This document shows positions 36,369 through 46,913 of a stretch of 64,000 bases of DNA, one piece after another. The notes under the pieces are model-generated. The model was not told where the DNA came from and ran no database searches. It saw only the letters and a list, made by a program, of their open reading frames with translations. This stretch comes from Porogramme epimiltina (Eukaryota > Basidiomycota > Agaricomycetes > Polyporales > Polyporaceae): contig FTLJ01000292.1 of NCBI GenBank assembly GCA_900155495.1, forward strand, positions 1 through 64,000, read 5' to 3'. Numbering within the stretch: the first letter of the stretch is position 1; each line of letters opens with the position of its first letter. The position numbers and the translations under genes were made by a program.

Positions 36369-37034
36369 TCATTCGGCATCTGTGACCTGGTGCACCACCT
36401 CGTCGTATTGCACGGTCAAAACATCCGTCTGGAGACGGTTCAACTCGTCTGAAAGGTCTGGTTGTACAACCGCGTTAGTTTTATGGGGTCACCGGAGCAT
36501 GTTATCAATGGAAGCCTCACTCCAACGATCTCGAGGGAGAATTTCCAAGATATTAACGACGATTCTAGGGTGGGAGATATCAGCATCCGTCGAGCTCCTA
36601 CGCCGTAGTGTTTTCTGGTCTGAAATTTGTTACCTCGTTTGGCCCTCGAATTGCACTGGAGAGTACTTCCTCAATATGATTACGCATCCGTCCTGTAGTC
36701 GAACTTGTTCATCGCCGAGGTAGTGGCTCTGGACGAGGTCTTCGTGGCATTCGAGGAATACGGTCACTGTGTTGTTGTTGCCGTCCTTGATATCGCATTC
36801 GTGCTCGACATCAAAATTACCAACTTTGAACCCTGTAATCTCGCGTAGTTTGACCATCTGAACAATCGGGTTCTTGACTGGCCGATCCGAGTTTATACGC
36901 AAGACAGCGTCGTGATGGGGAGATGGGGTCTGCTGAGGGGGATCCATCGGCGAAGGTGAAGAGGTAGCTTCTGTGGGAGGATATGGAACGATAGGCCGTT
37001 GTTGTGTACCGTCGGCCCAGCGAGGTTTTATCAT
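36369..37034 (-). CDS. RPA70N-like OB-fold protein, array member 2
   Basis: A 177-residue protein from exons 37034-36634, 36564-36521 and 36457-36369, intron phases 2 then 1. A Pro/Ser-rich N-terminus of about 55 residues precedes the domain. The domain opens NPIVQMVKLREITGFKVG, close to the NP-VQVL-IR pattern that begins the RPA70 N-terminal OB fold. It continues with CDIKDGNNNTVTVFLEC (the conserved DG turn) and VRLQDGCVIILRKYSPVQF (the G-VI-L pattern of strand 4). Exon 2 supplies the last strand, IVVNILEILPRDRWN. Exon 3 supplies a short coiled-coil tail, LSDELNRLQTDVLTVQYDEV. An earlier in-frame ATG-free stretch makes MIKPRWADG the likely start. It would act in the nucleus if RPA-like, but no localisation signal is visible. 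Confidence 0.78.
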
Positions 37035-38553
37035 GTTCAGACCCCCGAGCGTTACCTGTTGCTCACCTAATGTTCGTACACATTGCAGCTACGAAAGGTG
37101 TAGGATCCACATACTGCGATGGCGCGCTGTAATGAAGGCCACCGCATGAGGCTACGTGGTTGACGGTGGTTGACCTTATCCTGGAAGGTGCCAGGCGTTG
37201 TTCCACCTTCACGACATCCTAATCTCATGCTGTGATACACATAAATGTCCAGGTGACCTTAAGACAGCCGCGAAATTCTAGGTAGTCAATGGTAGTTAGT
37301 ACACCAAGCAATATCCAAGCGATCGACACGCGGACGACTTCATGCGCATAGAAACTTGGTAATCGCTGGCATATGATCTATACCCTATGAAGTTTCAAAC
37401 GCTTGGAACACGGTCAGCCAATAGTTCGTGAGTACACATAGTTGCCTTACACGGCGGAGGTTGCCACACTTAGCACTCAGGTGACCGGTGTAGACACATT
37501 ACGTCGTTTCACTCTCTGCCACCAACGCTCAACAGCGCTTGTACGCTGCAGAAGCCTGTGATAACATATGACGTCCTATCAGCCTCAGAGGTTTAGAAAG
37601 ATATTGTACTCACGCGGTGAATGGAATCAGGGCAAGACGCGTTGCGCCTTCAACCACAATGACTGTGCCGGTGGTTCATCTGATGTCTATGTCTTTTTTT
37701 GGGCGATGCTCGTAGGATATTTGGAATGAAGAGGCTAAGCTGAGATGGAAATGAGATGATTTCACTTCATTTTATCCCAGGTCTTGCGCAGATATCCAAT
37801 GACCTTGAAGCGCCCATGCGGAGGCGGGGCGCTGCAAGTTAGCGCAGATGCCAGCATTGGGGCCGTATAACGTCTATAGAGCAACCCAAGAGCGATTCAG
37901 CAGGTCATTCATGGAATGAGGGACAACTCCGCCCGACAAAACCGCAACGCATCGGGTAATTTGGAAGTCATCCCCCGCGGTGACCCATGTCAGCTGCCAC
38001 CAGTGTAATCGAAAATGGCGCGAGCGAGCATTCCAAACGGTGGGGTCTACAGACGATAAAAGTTAGCGACGACAGCACCGACAAAGAGACTCCGGCACAG
38101 ACGACGCCTCGAAGCTACAAGCAAAAACACCTCTTACACCCCTATGAGATGGGGAGTGGTGAAAGATGCCAACCCAAGTTCAACTTCGTCGAGAGTTGAT
38201 GAAATTTTGTCACGTGGCCTTACCTCAGGCTGCTAGCGCCAAGTTGTAGCTTGACAGATGCGGTTCGCTGGTCTTGGCGCCATAGCTTGTTGCACGCCCC
38301 CTTAGTAGTCAGGCGCAAACAAGGTCCTATGTGTCGTCTCGCACCGCAAATTGCTTAGCTCTGACTAGTAACACTACACAGGATAAGCACAGCTGATAAA
38401 CCACTAGGATTTATAGGCTGACTTGTCTACCGCTGACTCCACACATCCCCCCCCTAAAGCGGGACTACGATCCTTGGTCTCACGAATATACGGTGATCAT
38501 ACAAAAAGGGTCAAGTACAAGCACTCGAAAACTGCCCCCTATAGACTTCCAGC
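37035..38553. other. Spacer between array members 2 and 3
   Basis: A 1.5-kb stretch of AT-richer sequence with almost no open frames over 60 codons. No gene, repeat or transposon signature is seen. It probably includes the promoter of member 2. Confidence 0.45.
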
Positions 38554-39260
38554 CTACTGATTGACTTCCCCATCACCGGACATGCCATCTGTGGTGACGC
38601 GCGCGAGCTCGTTAATCATATTCTGGGCCGGACGAATTGTCTCCGCGACGCCGTCGCGATCGATGTTGGCCAATACGCGTTCAGTCCTCCTCCTGCGGTC
38701 TTCTAGCCGCTGCAGCTCTTGTTCCTCTCTGTCAATCTTCAAGAGGATCTCTGACAACAATGTGAATGGTATCAGTTACAACCCCTACTTGGGAACGAGA
38801 AAATCTCTCACCGTCTGATTCAAGGGGAGTAGCCGATATTCCAGGGGATCCTTCGTATGTATTCAGCTCCTTCACCAACACTACGCTAATAAAAACGATG
38901 CCTCTCGGCTCAGTTCCACAGAAAATCTAGCAAGAAGTTGATCGTGTCTTACCTCTGATCATTGACAGCTGGCACTCGAATCATACGTTTGAGTATGATG
39001 GCGCCGTGAAGGTTTCCACCCCCATAACGCCTTCCATTGACCTCAAAATTCTGGGGGAGCACGAGCCGGGTCCTGCCTCCGGCGCCGTCGACGACAACGA
39101 GCTCGTACTGGACTATCAAGTTACCGAGGTTGAAAAGCTGAGGGAGCTCCGTGAAGTCTTCAATTGTGACCTCAGGCTCGGCCACGAGGATATCCAAGTC
39201 GTTAGGGTCGTTGAGACGGTGGCAGGGGGTACCTGCGGCAGGGGTGTGGTGTTGAGCCAT
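38554..39260 (-). CDS. RPA70N-like OB-fold protein, array member 3
   Basis: A 198-residue protein from exons 39260-38953, 38903-38812 and 38750-38554, intron phases 2 then 1. The start is MAQHHTPAAGTPCHRLND. The domain opens EPEVTIEDFTELPQLFNLG and continues with YELVVVDGAGGRTRLVLP, which has the DG turn. GGNLHGAIILKRMIRVP follows as the G-II-L-R pattern of RPA70N strand 4. Exon 2 gives the closing strand, GIVFISVVLVKELNTYEG, and a short linker. Exon 3 encodes a clear coiled coil, LLKIDREEQELQRLEDRRRR, with a tail ending GDGEVNQ. Of the five genes this shows the architecture most cleanly: N-terminal leader, OB fold, coiled coil. A role in binding peptides or single-stranded DNA is inferred from the fold only. 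Confidence 0.8.
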
Positions 39261-40378
39261 GTTCGCTGTGTCAAAGAGCGGCGTTTTGCTCTGGAGATCC
39301 GGGAGTATTTATCTGAAGCCATTCAGCGCCCTTGAGCTTGCCCGGATATTTGTCACACATGGTTAGGACGCTGAGACATTCTCTATGGACGAAGACTACT
39401 CAAATGGGCGACTAACTACCACACTGTCGCGGCACTTATAGCCGCGTATCCCAGAATGACATAGTGATGAACATCCAGATACAGTTATGATGCGCATAAC
39501 TTTGCATAATATCTATGGTTTCCAGAAGAATCACCCTCGACTTGGAGTTCATGCGGAGCGCAGTAAGGTCGAAGGGCATGCCTGCACTGTTAATCCACAC
39601 TCCGCAGCCTCTTTCCTTTATGAGGATATTCATATCCGCTCATATCGAAGCGGAACACAATCGGTTCGTGTCAAGTTATGACCGTCATGTAGGAATGTCA
39701 CCGTGCCGCATAGGTACGTGACACTCAGTAGAAAAAGAGGGACCAATCTTCGTCTGTGCTTGATTCTGTGATTGAGGACTTCTGACCCCCGAAGGTCGTC
39801 ACGCTGATATGTGATGAAGAAGCATAGAAGTGGTTCGTGCTCTTGATGGCTATGTAGCCGTAAAATCTTAGCAGAAGGTTCTAGACACGTAGAACCACAT
39901 GTGAGGGTGCCGAGATTCCGGGTCGCCCCGCCTTGTTTGTGGTCAAAGTCGACAGTCTAGCGTTCGATGGGCGTCAGGAAGGCTCTTAAGGCTCGCTGGC
40001 CTGATACGCCTAGATCTAGAATTAAGGTGAGGAAGCCGCTCCGACGTGAAGCGACGCTCACCACAATTTTGAGTAGCTGTCGGAAGCATATTCACACGTA
40101 AACAGGCCCTAAATAATACATATTGTCCAGACACTTGAACCTTACGACAAAGCGGAATCGGATGGGCAGCAGAGCCTTTGTGGGAAATGGATTGCATTGT
40201 GCAAAGGCGTCTCATGGACTTGGTCGTGTAGAATACGAGGTGTGAATTCGAGACCGACCACTCCGTATCTAACATATTCTGTAGGAAACACTGAAATAAT
40301 CTCGAACTGCTGTCTTATGTAGCGAGAAAAATTAATGCTGCTATCTCATTAAGTGAATCTAAAGCGCACCATTGCTCC
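39261..40378. other. Spacer between array members 3 and 4
   Basis: A 1.1-kb gap with no supported coding frame; the longest open frame, on the minus strand near 39943-40275, shows no similarity to its neighbours. Confidence 0.45.
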
Positions 40379-41043
40379 TCAGCCTCGCGTGGCTTCTTCA
40401 CCATGCCCTTGGATGAAGATTTGAAGCTCGGCCATGAGTCTAACTACTTCTTGTTGATGCCCCAAGGTGGGGGATATAACGTCGACCAATCGCTGAAATA
40501 CAGCCTGGGCATCCTGGTCCGCTTTCTCGCGCTGGACCTGCACACTGTGCAGTCGCTGTTGTAAGGCTACGAATTACATGGGGTGTTAAAGGGATAGCGG
40601 ATCGAATGAGGAGAACAGGAGCTAACTGAGCGGCTGGTGTTGACAGAAGACCTCGACGTCGTGAACGTAGATCATGTTGCTTTATAGGAGAACATAGCCA
40701 TTAGTATAGAGAGAAGACGTTGGCTATGGCTTATAAGCTACCTTGGAGGAGGGAGACGGAGCATGCGTTGCACCGTGATGATAGCACCGTTCGTGAAGGT
40801 GCAGTCTGAAGGTCCATTGACGCATTCGTGGCCTTTCACGGCTTCGCCCCGAAGGGCTACGTTGACGACTTGGCCGTTACCGTCTTCGAGAGTTGCATGA
40901 TAGTCAAGCTGTAGACCGTTGGTCAGGGTAGGAGCCGCGAGGGGCGTAAGGGTGTGGACGCGTAGAGTGGGGTTGGTTAACAGGACTGTATGGTCGGTCA
41001 GGTCACCGAGCCTGGCGCAGGTGTTGAGAGTGAGGGCGGCCAT
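40379..41043 (-). CDS. RPA70N-like OB-fold protein, array member 4
   Basis: A 180-residue protein from exons 41043-40742, 40679-40627 and 40566-40379, intron phases 2 then 1. The frame stays open upstream of the chosen ATG (MAALTLNTC) but contains no earlier ATG. The domain opens NPTLRVHTLTPLAAPTLTNG and continues with YHATLEDGNGQVVNVALRG, which has the DG turn. TFTNGAIITVQRMLRLPPP is the G-II-V-R pattern. Exon 2 gives the closing strand, NMIYVHDVEVFCQHQPL, which lines up with VRDFELVNV of member 5. Exon 3 encodes a glutamine-rich coiled coil, LQQRLHSVQVQREKADQDAQ, and a second helix LGHQQEVVRLMAELQIFI. The donors GTAGCT and GTTAGC are less usual but keep the frame. Confidence 0.78.
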
Positions 41044-42327
41044 GACTGAGCTGCTATGGATGCTGTCGTCGTAGGGCTCTTGCTGAGACACTTATATGCT
41101 GTCCCAGAGACTCGAACGAAGTCGCCCTAACGAATTCGGACATCCTCTGAGAAACGCGGGAGAGCCACGGAACGTTTCTGGGGTGAGAACGACCGGGACA
41201 CTCCTGGCAAAATGGGAGGCACATCGACTTGTCGTTACCGGCGCTCCCAGACGGTCACATCGTCCATGCTACCGTGTAAACTGTCAAACAGCCAGATGAG
41301 CCACTATGCCAAGGGGGGAATGCGGCTGAGATGCCTCTTGACTAAACACCTTTGGCTATGAGCGGAACCGAGCGCGATTTCCTCCCACCGCAGGCTGTCA
41401 GCCCCCGACGCCCTACGTTGCCACAAGCCTAGCGAAGGTTGAGGGAAGCAAAAGGCTGTTCCTACGTGAAGTGGATTTGATTAGCACTTGCATCTTCGTA
41501 CTCGGACTGTCCCATGCCGGCTGCACCCAGCAGGAGTGCGGGGACGGATTAAAATTTTTGGTCCATGTTCCTCTCTTGCACGCAAGTTCGCTGTCGTTAC
41601 GTCACCGTGCTAGTGTACAATGAAGACAGTATGCGCCAGTATCGAGTACGGCATGTCGACACGGCAAGTAGACTAATGCCGAACTTGCCGTTATTCGAAC
41701 GTGCGATCATGATTAGCATTGCAATTGCATGCAGGGAAAGTGGACTTTGGCGGCATCCCGCTTACCATAAGTTCCGTTCCAGCCCGGAGTTTGCACCTGT
41801 CTCTGGAACGCCAACATTGCATAGGTGAATGGAGGCTATTAGTTCCACCGTGGTGCAGCGACAGAAAAGCTCACTGCGTAACATGATCCCACTTGCTCCC
41901 AATTGTGCTAGCGTTACGCGCGTCACATATTATCAGGGTTTGAACGGATATTATTTGGGGTAATTTATAGGACATGGCACAGTTCATTTGTTCACTTGCA
42001 TGTGTTCAGTGAAATATCCAGTGATGCCGCGACGCAAACCTGAAATATAGTGTCAGAATAGCCGGATAGGGGATCATCGATCACTTCCCGTAACGAGATC
42101 TAGAAAAGGTACGGCTGATAACTAAGAAGCGCGGAGATGAGGCTTATTATGTCACAACACATGTTCTTGTCCATGTGGTTACAGGTGCGAGCGGAGGGTG
42201 TCCCAATGAATGACTGCTAAAGATGATGTAGCACACAGCCGCAATAATACAATATATTACACACCCAATTTGCCGATATCCTCAGAATGGACATGTTTGG
42301 GCCACCGGAAGCCCGGCGCACGGAGCG
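41044..42327. other. Spacer between array members 4 and 5
   Basis: A 1.3-kb gap with no gene recognised; the only open frame over 80 codons (around 41565-41828, plus) has no family features. It presumably carries the promoter of member 4. Confidence 0.45.
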
Positions 42328-44671
42328 CTATATTGGGCTGACACTCATTACGGAGTCGGTTAAGTCCTCGATGCGCTCCATGACCTCCAGAACAGCGGGC
42401 GCGATCGCATCCCTCCTGTGTAAGTCGGCGCATACGTGCGCGAGGGCACGCTCTAGAACGAGCCGGTTCTGACGCTCCTCCTGGAGACGCATTTCGGCTA
42501 GGAGGCGCTGGGCACGCTCCTTCTTGAGCGCCGCAGCCGCAGCTCCGTCAACATCAAGCACTGAATCGGTAACAATTAGTATCACTTGCGGGTATAGTAG
42601 ATTATGCGGAGCGTAGCTCTGGGGCACTCACGCGTGGGGGGGCTCATCGAGTGGGGCACCGAGTGGACCGATGGTGACTCGAGGGCGTTGGACGAGAGCT
42701 TCATCGTGATCTCCGCCACCCTCTTAGGACGTTCAGGCCGCACGTTGACAAGCTCGAAGTCGCGAACCAGGACGGCACTGTCGGGAAGGCGGGTAGAACG
42801 TTCGTGAGCGGGCGATAGTAATAATAGAGTCGAAAGTACCAGGCATCGCCAGGCTCGAGCCTGTTAATGTTCTTGAGCTTCGCGACTGAGCCAATTTGCA
42901 GGTGGTCCGCATTCCCGAAGCCGGCGATACGGCCCTGTAGCGTAGGTGCGAGTGCGATCCATACGTATCCACGGCCGTCCGTGACATACGCTTCGTACGC
43001 TTTCGCTTGATTGGGATGTCCGACCGGCCCCGGATCAACGCCTCGTAGAACGAGGATCTGAACGACAGGGCATGCGGACAAGATGGTGTCCTCAGAGCGG
43101 TCTCGGAGCCGGTCACACGAACCGGCCGTGAGGGATATTGCTGGCGGCGAATAGGATGGCGCTGCCTTTGGAAGAGACGGAGCCGCTGGCGAGAGCGGAG
43201 CGCCGTGATCAGTGGCAGACCACCGACTGGGCGCCGGCGATCGTTGAACAGGGGCGGGGTCCGAATGTTCCTGCGAAGTGGAGCCGCTGAGAGGCCACAA
43301 AAGAGAAACATCGCGTAATAACTCACCGTCATAGTATGTACGGAAGGGGCAAGACTAGGGTTCGAAGACATTCCTGGGACGCACCCACCGCTATCCGAAG
43401 GTGCGCTCCAACGACCAAGTTCCGGTGCCGCCATCATGCCGCCCGCTGGAGACACCGTCGGAGTCCCGGCTGAAGATATCGTCCGGACGCTGTCTAGAGG
43501 AGCCGCCCGTGGACTGCCTGACGACGTGGCGGTAGAAGGCGTTATAGGCTGTCTTGGAGTGGTCGCGGCCATCATCGGGAATGCACCTTTGTTGGTCGCT
43601 CCGCTGCCCGATACACCGTGTTCCTGTAGCTGGACAGATGGAAGCACAGGCTGAGCTGGTGAGGCTTTCGGAGGCTGCTGTGGAGCAGGGTGCGCATGTG
43701 CCCTATGTGATAGCTCCACAACCTTGGTTTGTTGTGTCCCTTCTCGCGACTGTGCCGGGGTGTGGGCTGGTAATGTTGGGCGAGGCCGCGATGTGACTGG
43801 TACCACTACCTCTCCACCTGCGCTAGTAGGCGGAAGTCCAGATCGCGTTGCTGGATTTAGAACTTCGCGCGCACGATCCATGGTGCCTGTGTCAGTTGAC
43901 CGGGAGGTTCTGGCCGTCTGTGGTTGAGACGTGGATGCAATGGTCCTGGCGCTGCTCTGAGGTGGCCGTTGAGCGGGGCCACTGACCGCAACGTTGGCGT
44001 TGGAAGTCGCGCGGGAATGTTCCGTTTCTGGTGGAACGTCTTTAGTGGGCAGCACTGCACCTGTATTCCTTGGACGAAAAAGTGGGACTTCCGGGGCTAA
44101 CTTGTCCATATCCCATACCCGGCCGCTGGCGAGTGGGGAGTTAGCGCAGGTAAATCGGAATACGCAACACACGAGACAATACGTACTCTTCACTGTAAAA
44201 GATGTTTGCTCTGGAACCACGCTGTTATTTCTGCGCCTTAATGTTGACGATTCGATACGCACATCATACGTTCCGACAGTGTATCTTTGACCTCTTGCTG
44301 AGTTAATGCTCGCCGAACCAAGTACTGGATGGCGTAACAGATATCCTACGAAGACGAAACGGTCAGTGAGGCGAGCGCGTCTCAGAAGAACAGAAGGTGC
44401 TCACTATGTGCAGCCGGGGGTATGTACCCCTAACTTGGCCAGTTCCCCATACGACTTTACATTCTGTCAAAGGCATTGTGCCTAAAGAGAGCGCTTGTAG
44501 ATCCGCCCGGAATTCATCCACAATGGACGCTTCCATCGAATCTCTTCTTGATGGGTCCTTGGTTGTCTGTAGCGCACGTGCTCGGCTGCCCATATACTGG
44601 ATCCACACTCCTGGCTGTTTGCGTTCCGGGGTATTCACATGGCCAGCGTCCCGTGCGAGTGATTGTGACAT
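42328..44671 (-). CDS. Long RPA70N-like OB-fold protein with Ser/Pro-rich linker, array member 5
   Basis: A 655-residue protein from exons 44671-44428, 44297-44183, 44125-43327, 43270-42840, 42777-42632 and 42560-42328, all in frame. Residues 1 to about 130 form an unknown N-terminal region (GVWIQYMGSRARALQ and a strand-rich YTVGTYDVRIESSTLRRR). Residues about 135-445 are a Ser/Thr/Pro/Ala-rich disordered linker. The OB fold follows and is the clearest in the array: CPVVQILVLRGVDPGPVGHP, then YVTDGRGYVWIALAP and HLQIGSVAKLKNINRLEPGD, closing with AVLVRDFELVNV. This matches the RPA70 N-terminal domain pattern (P-VQVL, DG turn, L--GS---L, VL--FELV). The C-terminal exon is a charged coiled coil, LKKERAQRLLAEMRLQEERQ. 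The last two introns have the same phases (2, 1) and places as in the four short paralogues. The first intron (130 nt) is the weakest border. Confidence 0.78.
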
Positions 44672-45533
44672 AGCTGAACGAAGGAGGAGCCTGGCAGGCA
44701 CAACGTATGCAATCCGATGGTTCGTTTGAGGTACTAGTAGAGGCGGGTCCTATAATCCAGAGTATGGGCTCTCGCCCCCTTCCACCGAGTCTTCGTGCCT
44801 CAGAAGGGGTAAACGATTGGTGGTTGAGCCGTAACAGAAGGATGTGGGGTTTAGGGGTGCGGAGAGGTGCTCCCGAAATAGAAATGCTATTGAAAGCATG
44901 AATAACCGCACAGAGAGGCTATATGCGCATACTCACAAGAAACAGCTATGGTTGAGCCAGGGCAGTAAATAGGTGATGACGTTCAGGATGAAGATGAGCC
45001 TCCGGCAATCAGAACCGGTGCTGACTGTTCGCGAGCCACAACAGTTTTTCACGTGACCTATTGGGCGAAGCTGACGGCTCTGTTTCTGGACTGGAAGACG
45101 TTATCATGGGGAAGTTGGGTCGCTTTCAAGCGTGGGGCGCTTCACGTTCCTGACACAGCAGAGGGTCGCATAGTCCGACATCCTCCCAATGTTGTATTGC
45201 TTTGAATTTGAAAATAAGCCTGAAGCCTCCCGTGTCGATCATGTTCTACACTATCCAGGAGTCCCTTAGTAACTCTTGAAGAAAGTACAGTATGAAATCC
45301 TGGCTGGGAGGGTGAGACGCGCAGCCTGAGCCGACCCGCACAACGCGTCATGGATATCTTGTTCGAGCGAGGCGGTGCAACTCTAAATTAATACAAGGAT
45401 GTCATTGTGAGCGAGAAGATAGGTAGTCAAATATACAGCGTGTCGTCGTCGAATCTTGAGTTTCATCCACCGAGGGCGGCCACATCCCGCCTCCATCGGC
45501 ACCCCTAAACCAAGCGTGGTGGAGCGCATGTTT
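44672..45533. other. Intergenic region upstream of array member 5
   Basis: An 860-base gap between the start of array member 5 and the stop of profilin, both on the minus strand. No coding frame is supported; it probably contains the promoter of member 5 and the profilin 3' untranslated region. Confidence 0.4.
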
Positions 45534-46412
45534 TCAATATCCGACGCCGATGAGGTAGTCAGCGAGGCCCTCGACTATAGGGGTGCACTCGGGGGCCTGG
45601 AGCGGCGCGGAGTACTCAGCGACGAGGACTGCCTGCTTCGTCTTGACGAGGACACAGCCGTCGGCCTGTACACAGAAGCCGCGAGAACGGTGGTCAGCGC
45701 ACGCGTAACGCATGGCAGCGGACAGCAGTCTGGGAAGAGAAGGCAGGACAGGGGCAGTGGGCCAGCGCGTGCGCCCCGCTCGACGCAAGTGGCGATCATG
45801 GAAAAACAAACGTGCGGCACTCACCCCCTTCTTCCCGTACACGCTCCGCTCGTTCGCAGAAAGGGTGAAGTACTTCGTGCCCGCGAGCCGGATGCCGTGC
45901 TCGCGCGCCTCGGCGGGGTTGCTGAACGCGCCGAGAACCTTTTGCTGCTCCTCCGTCGAGAGCTATCAAGGAGGGGCGGGGTTTGACAAGGTTCGAGCCG
46001 AAGGACGGGGAGCGGGAAGGAGAAGGGGCGTGCGGGGTTGGAGAACGGGAGAGAAGGACCACAAAGTGAGGGTTCCGACGTCAAGATCGCGTTGCGAAGG
46101 TTGCAAGTGGTGTTCATCAGCTTCATGGATCTGCGAGCAGCATTATGCTCCGAGCCGAGCGCACCGTGTACCCCTGGGACGCTGCCCACACGCCGCCGCC
46201 GAGGCCGACGATAGCAGCCTTCGTGACCTTGCCCGTCCCGATGAGATTGGTGTCGACGTACGCTGAGCGGCCGCAAGAAGAGCGCGGCCGGGAGAAATCG
46301 GTATCAGAATGTGGACATGGGCGGGGTGGTGGGGTGGACAAGGGCCGCGCGCGCTCGGACGCGGGACGCGCACACCGGGCGCTCGGCCTTTAGACTCACA
46401 TTGCCAGGACAT
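45534..46412 (-). CDS. PFY1: Profilin
   Basis: Small actin-monomer and poly-proline binding protein that promotes actin assembly with formins. Exons 46412-46400 (13 nt), 46262-46165, 45962-45825 and 45665-45534 give 126 residues, the exact fungal profilin length. The start MSWQSYVDTNLIGTGKVTKA is the family signature. The middle part is GGVWAASQGYTLSTEEQQKV, then GIRLAGTKYFTLSANERSVY and GKKGADGCVLVKTKQAVLV. The C-terminus EGLADYLIGVGY is the conserved helix end with the aromatic poly-proline contacts. The very short first exon, cut after the fourth codon, is common in fungal profilin genes. Single-copy housekeeping gene; no oddities. Confidence 0.97.
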
Positions 46413-46913
46413 TACAGAAATCCGGAGAATGGAGAGAGAGAAGGTGGAGGGTAGGGAGGGCACAGGGAAACGTGAGGCCCAGCACGGCGGTGGATGAGGA
46501 GAGGCGGGCGGATCAGGCAAGCCATTAAGTACGGACTCCCAAAGGGCCTCCGCGAGCACGGCTCACCACCAATCACCGTCACGCCGACGGGGCGTCGCAA
46601 TCCGATAACATCCACTGCAATCGCGAACAGTGCGCGGGAGAGGCCTTCGCTCGGCCGCCACGCCTCATCGTGCGCATCGGGCTCGGTTGTGCTGTAAAGG
46701 GGCGGACACGCTGCAAAGGCGGGCAGACGAGTAAGTGCAAGCAAACGAGCGACGACGTCATCGATATTAGCCGTGTATAGCCTATGGTAAAGAGCGTATC
46801 CGTACAGGCGCACCGACGCCAACCCGTTACTGCACACCTCCAACCTTGCGTATTACCCTACAAACACGTATCCCACATACACCCGACTATCAAAATAAAA
46901 CAAACGGTGTTCT
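46413..46913. other. Intergenic region upstream of profilin
   Basis: A 500-base gap between the profilin start and the phosphatase stop. The part next to the profilin start (46420-46500) is pyrimidine-rich on the minus strand, a likely profilin leader. No gene is seen. Confidence 0.4.

Noticed and set aside
44237..44345. Alternative exon for array member 5 reading DICYAIQYLVRRALTQQ followed by a 26-nt intron.
   Set aside because: A 26-nt intron is too short to splice; the alternative join at 44428/44297 keeps the frame with a normal acceptor.
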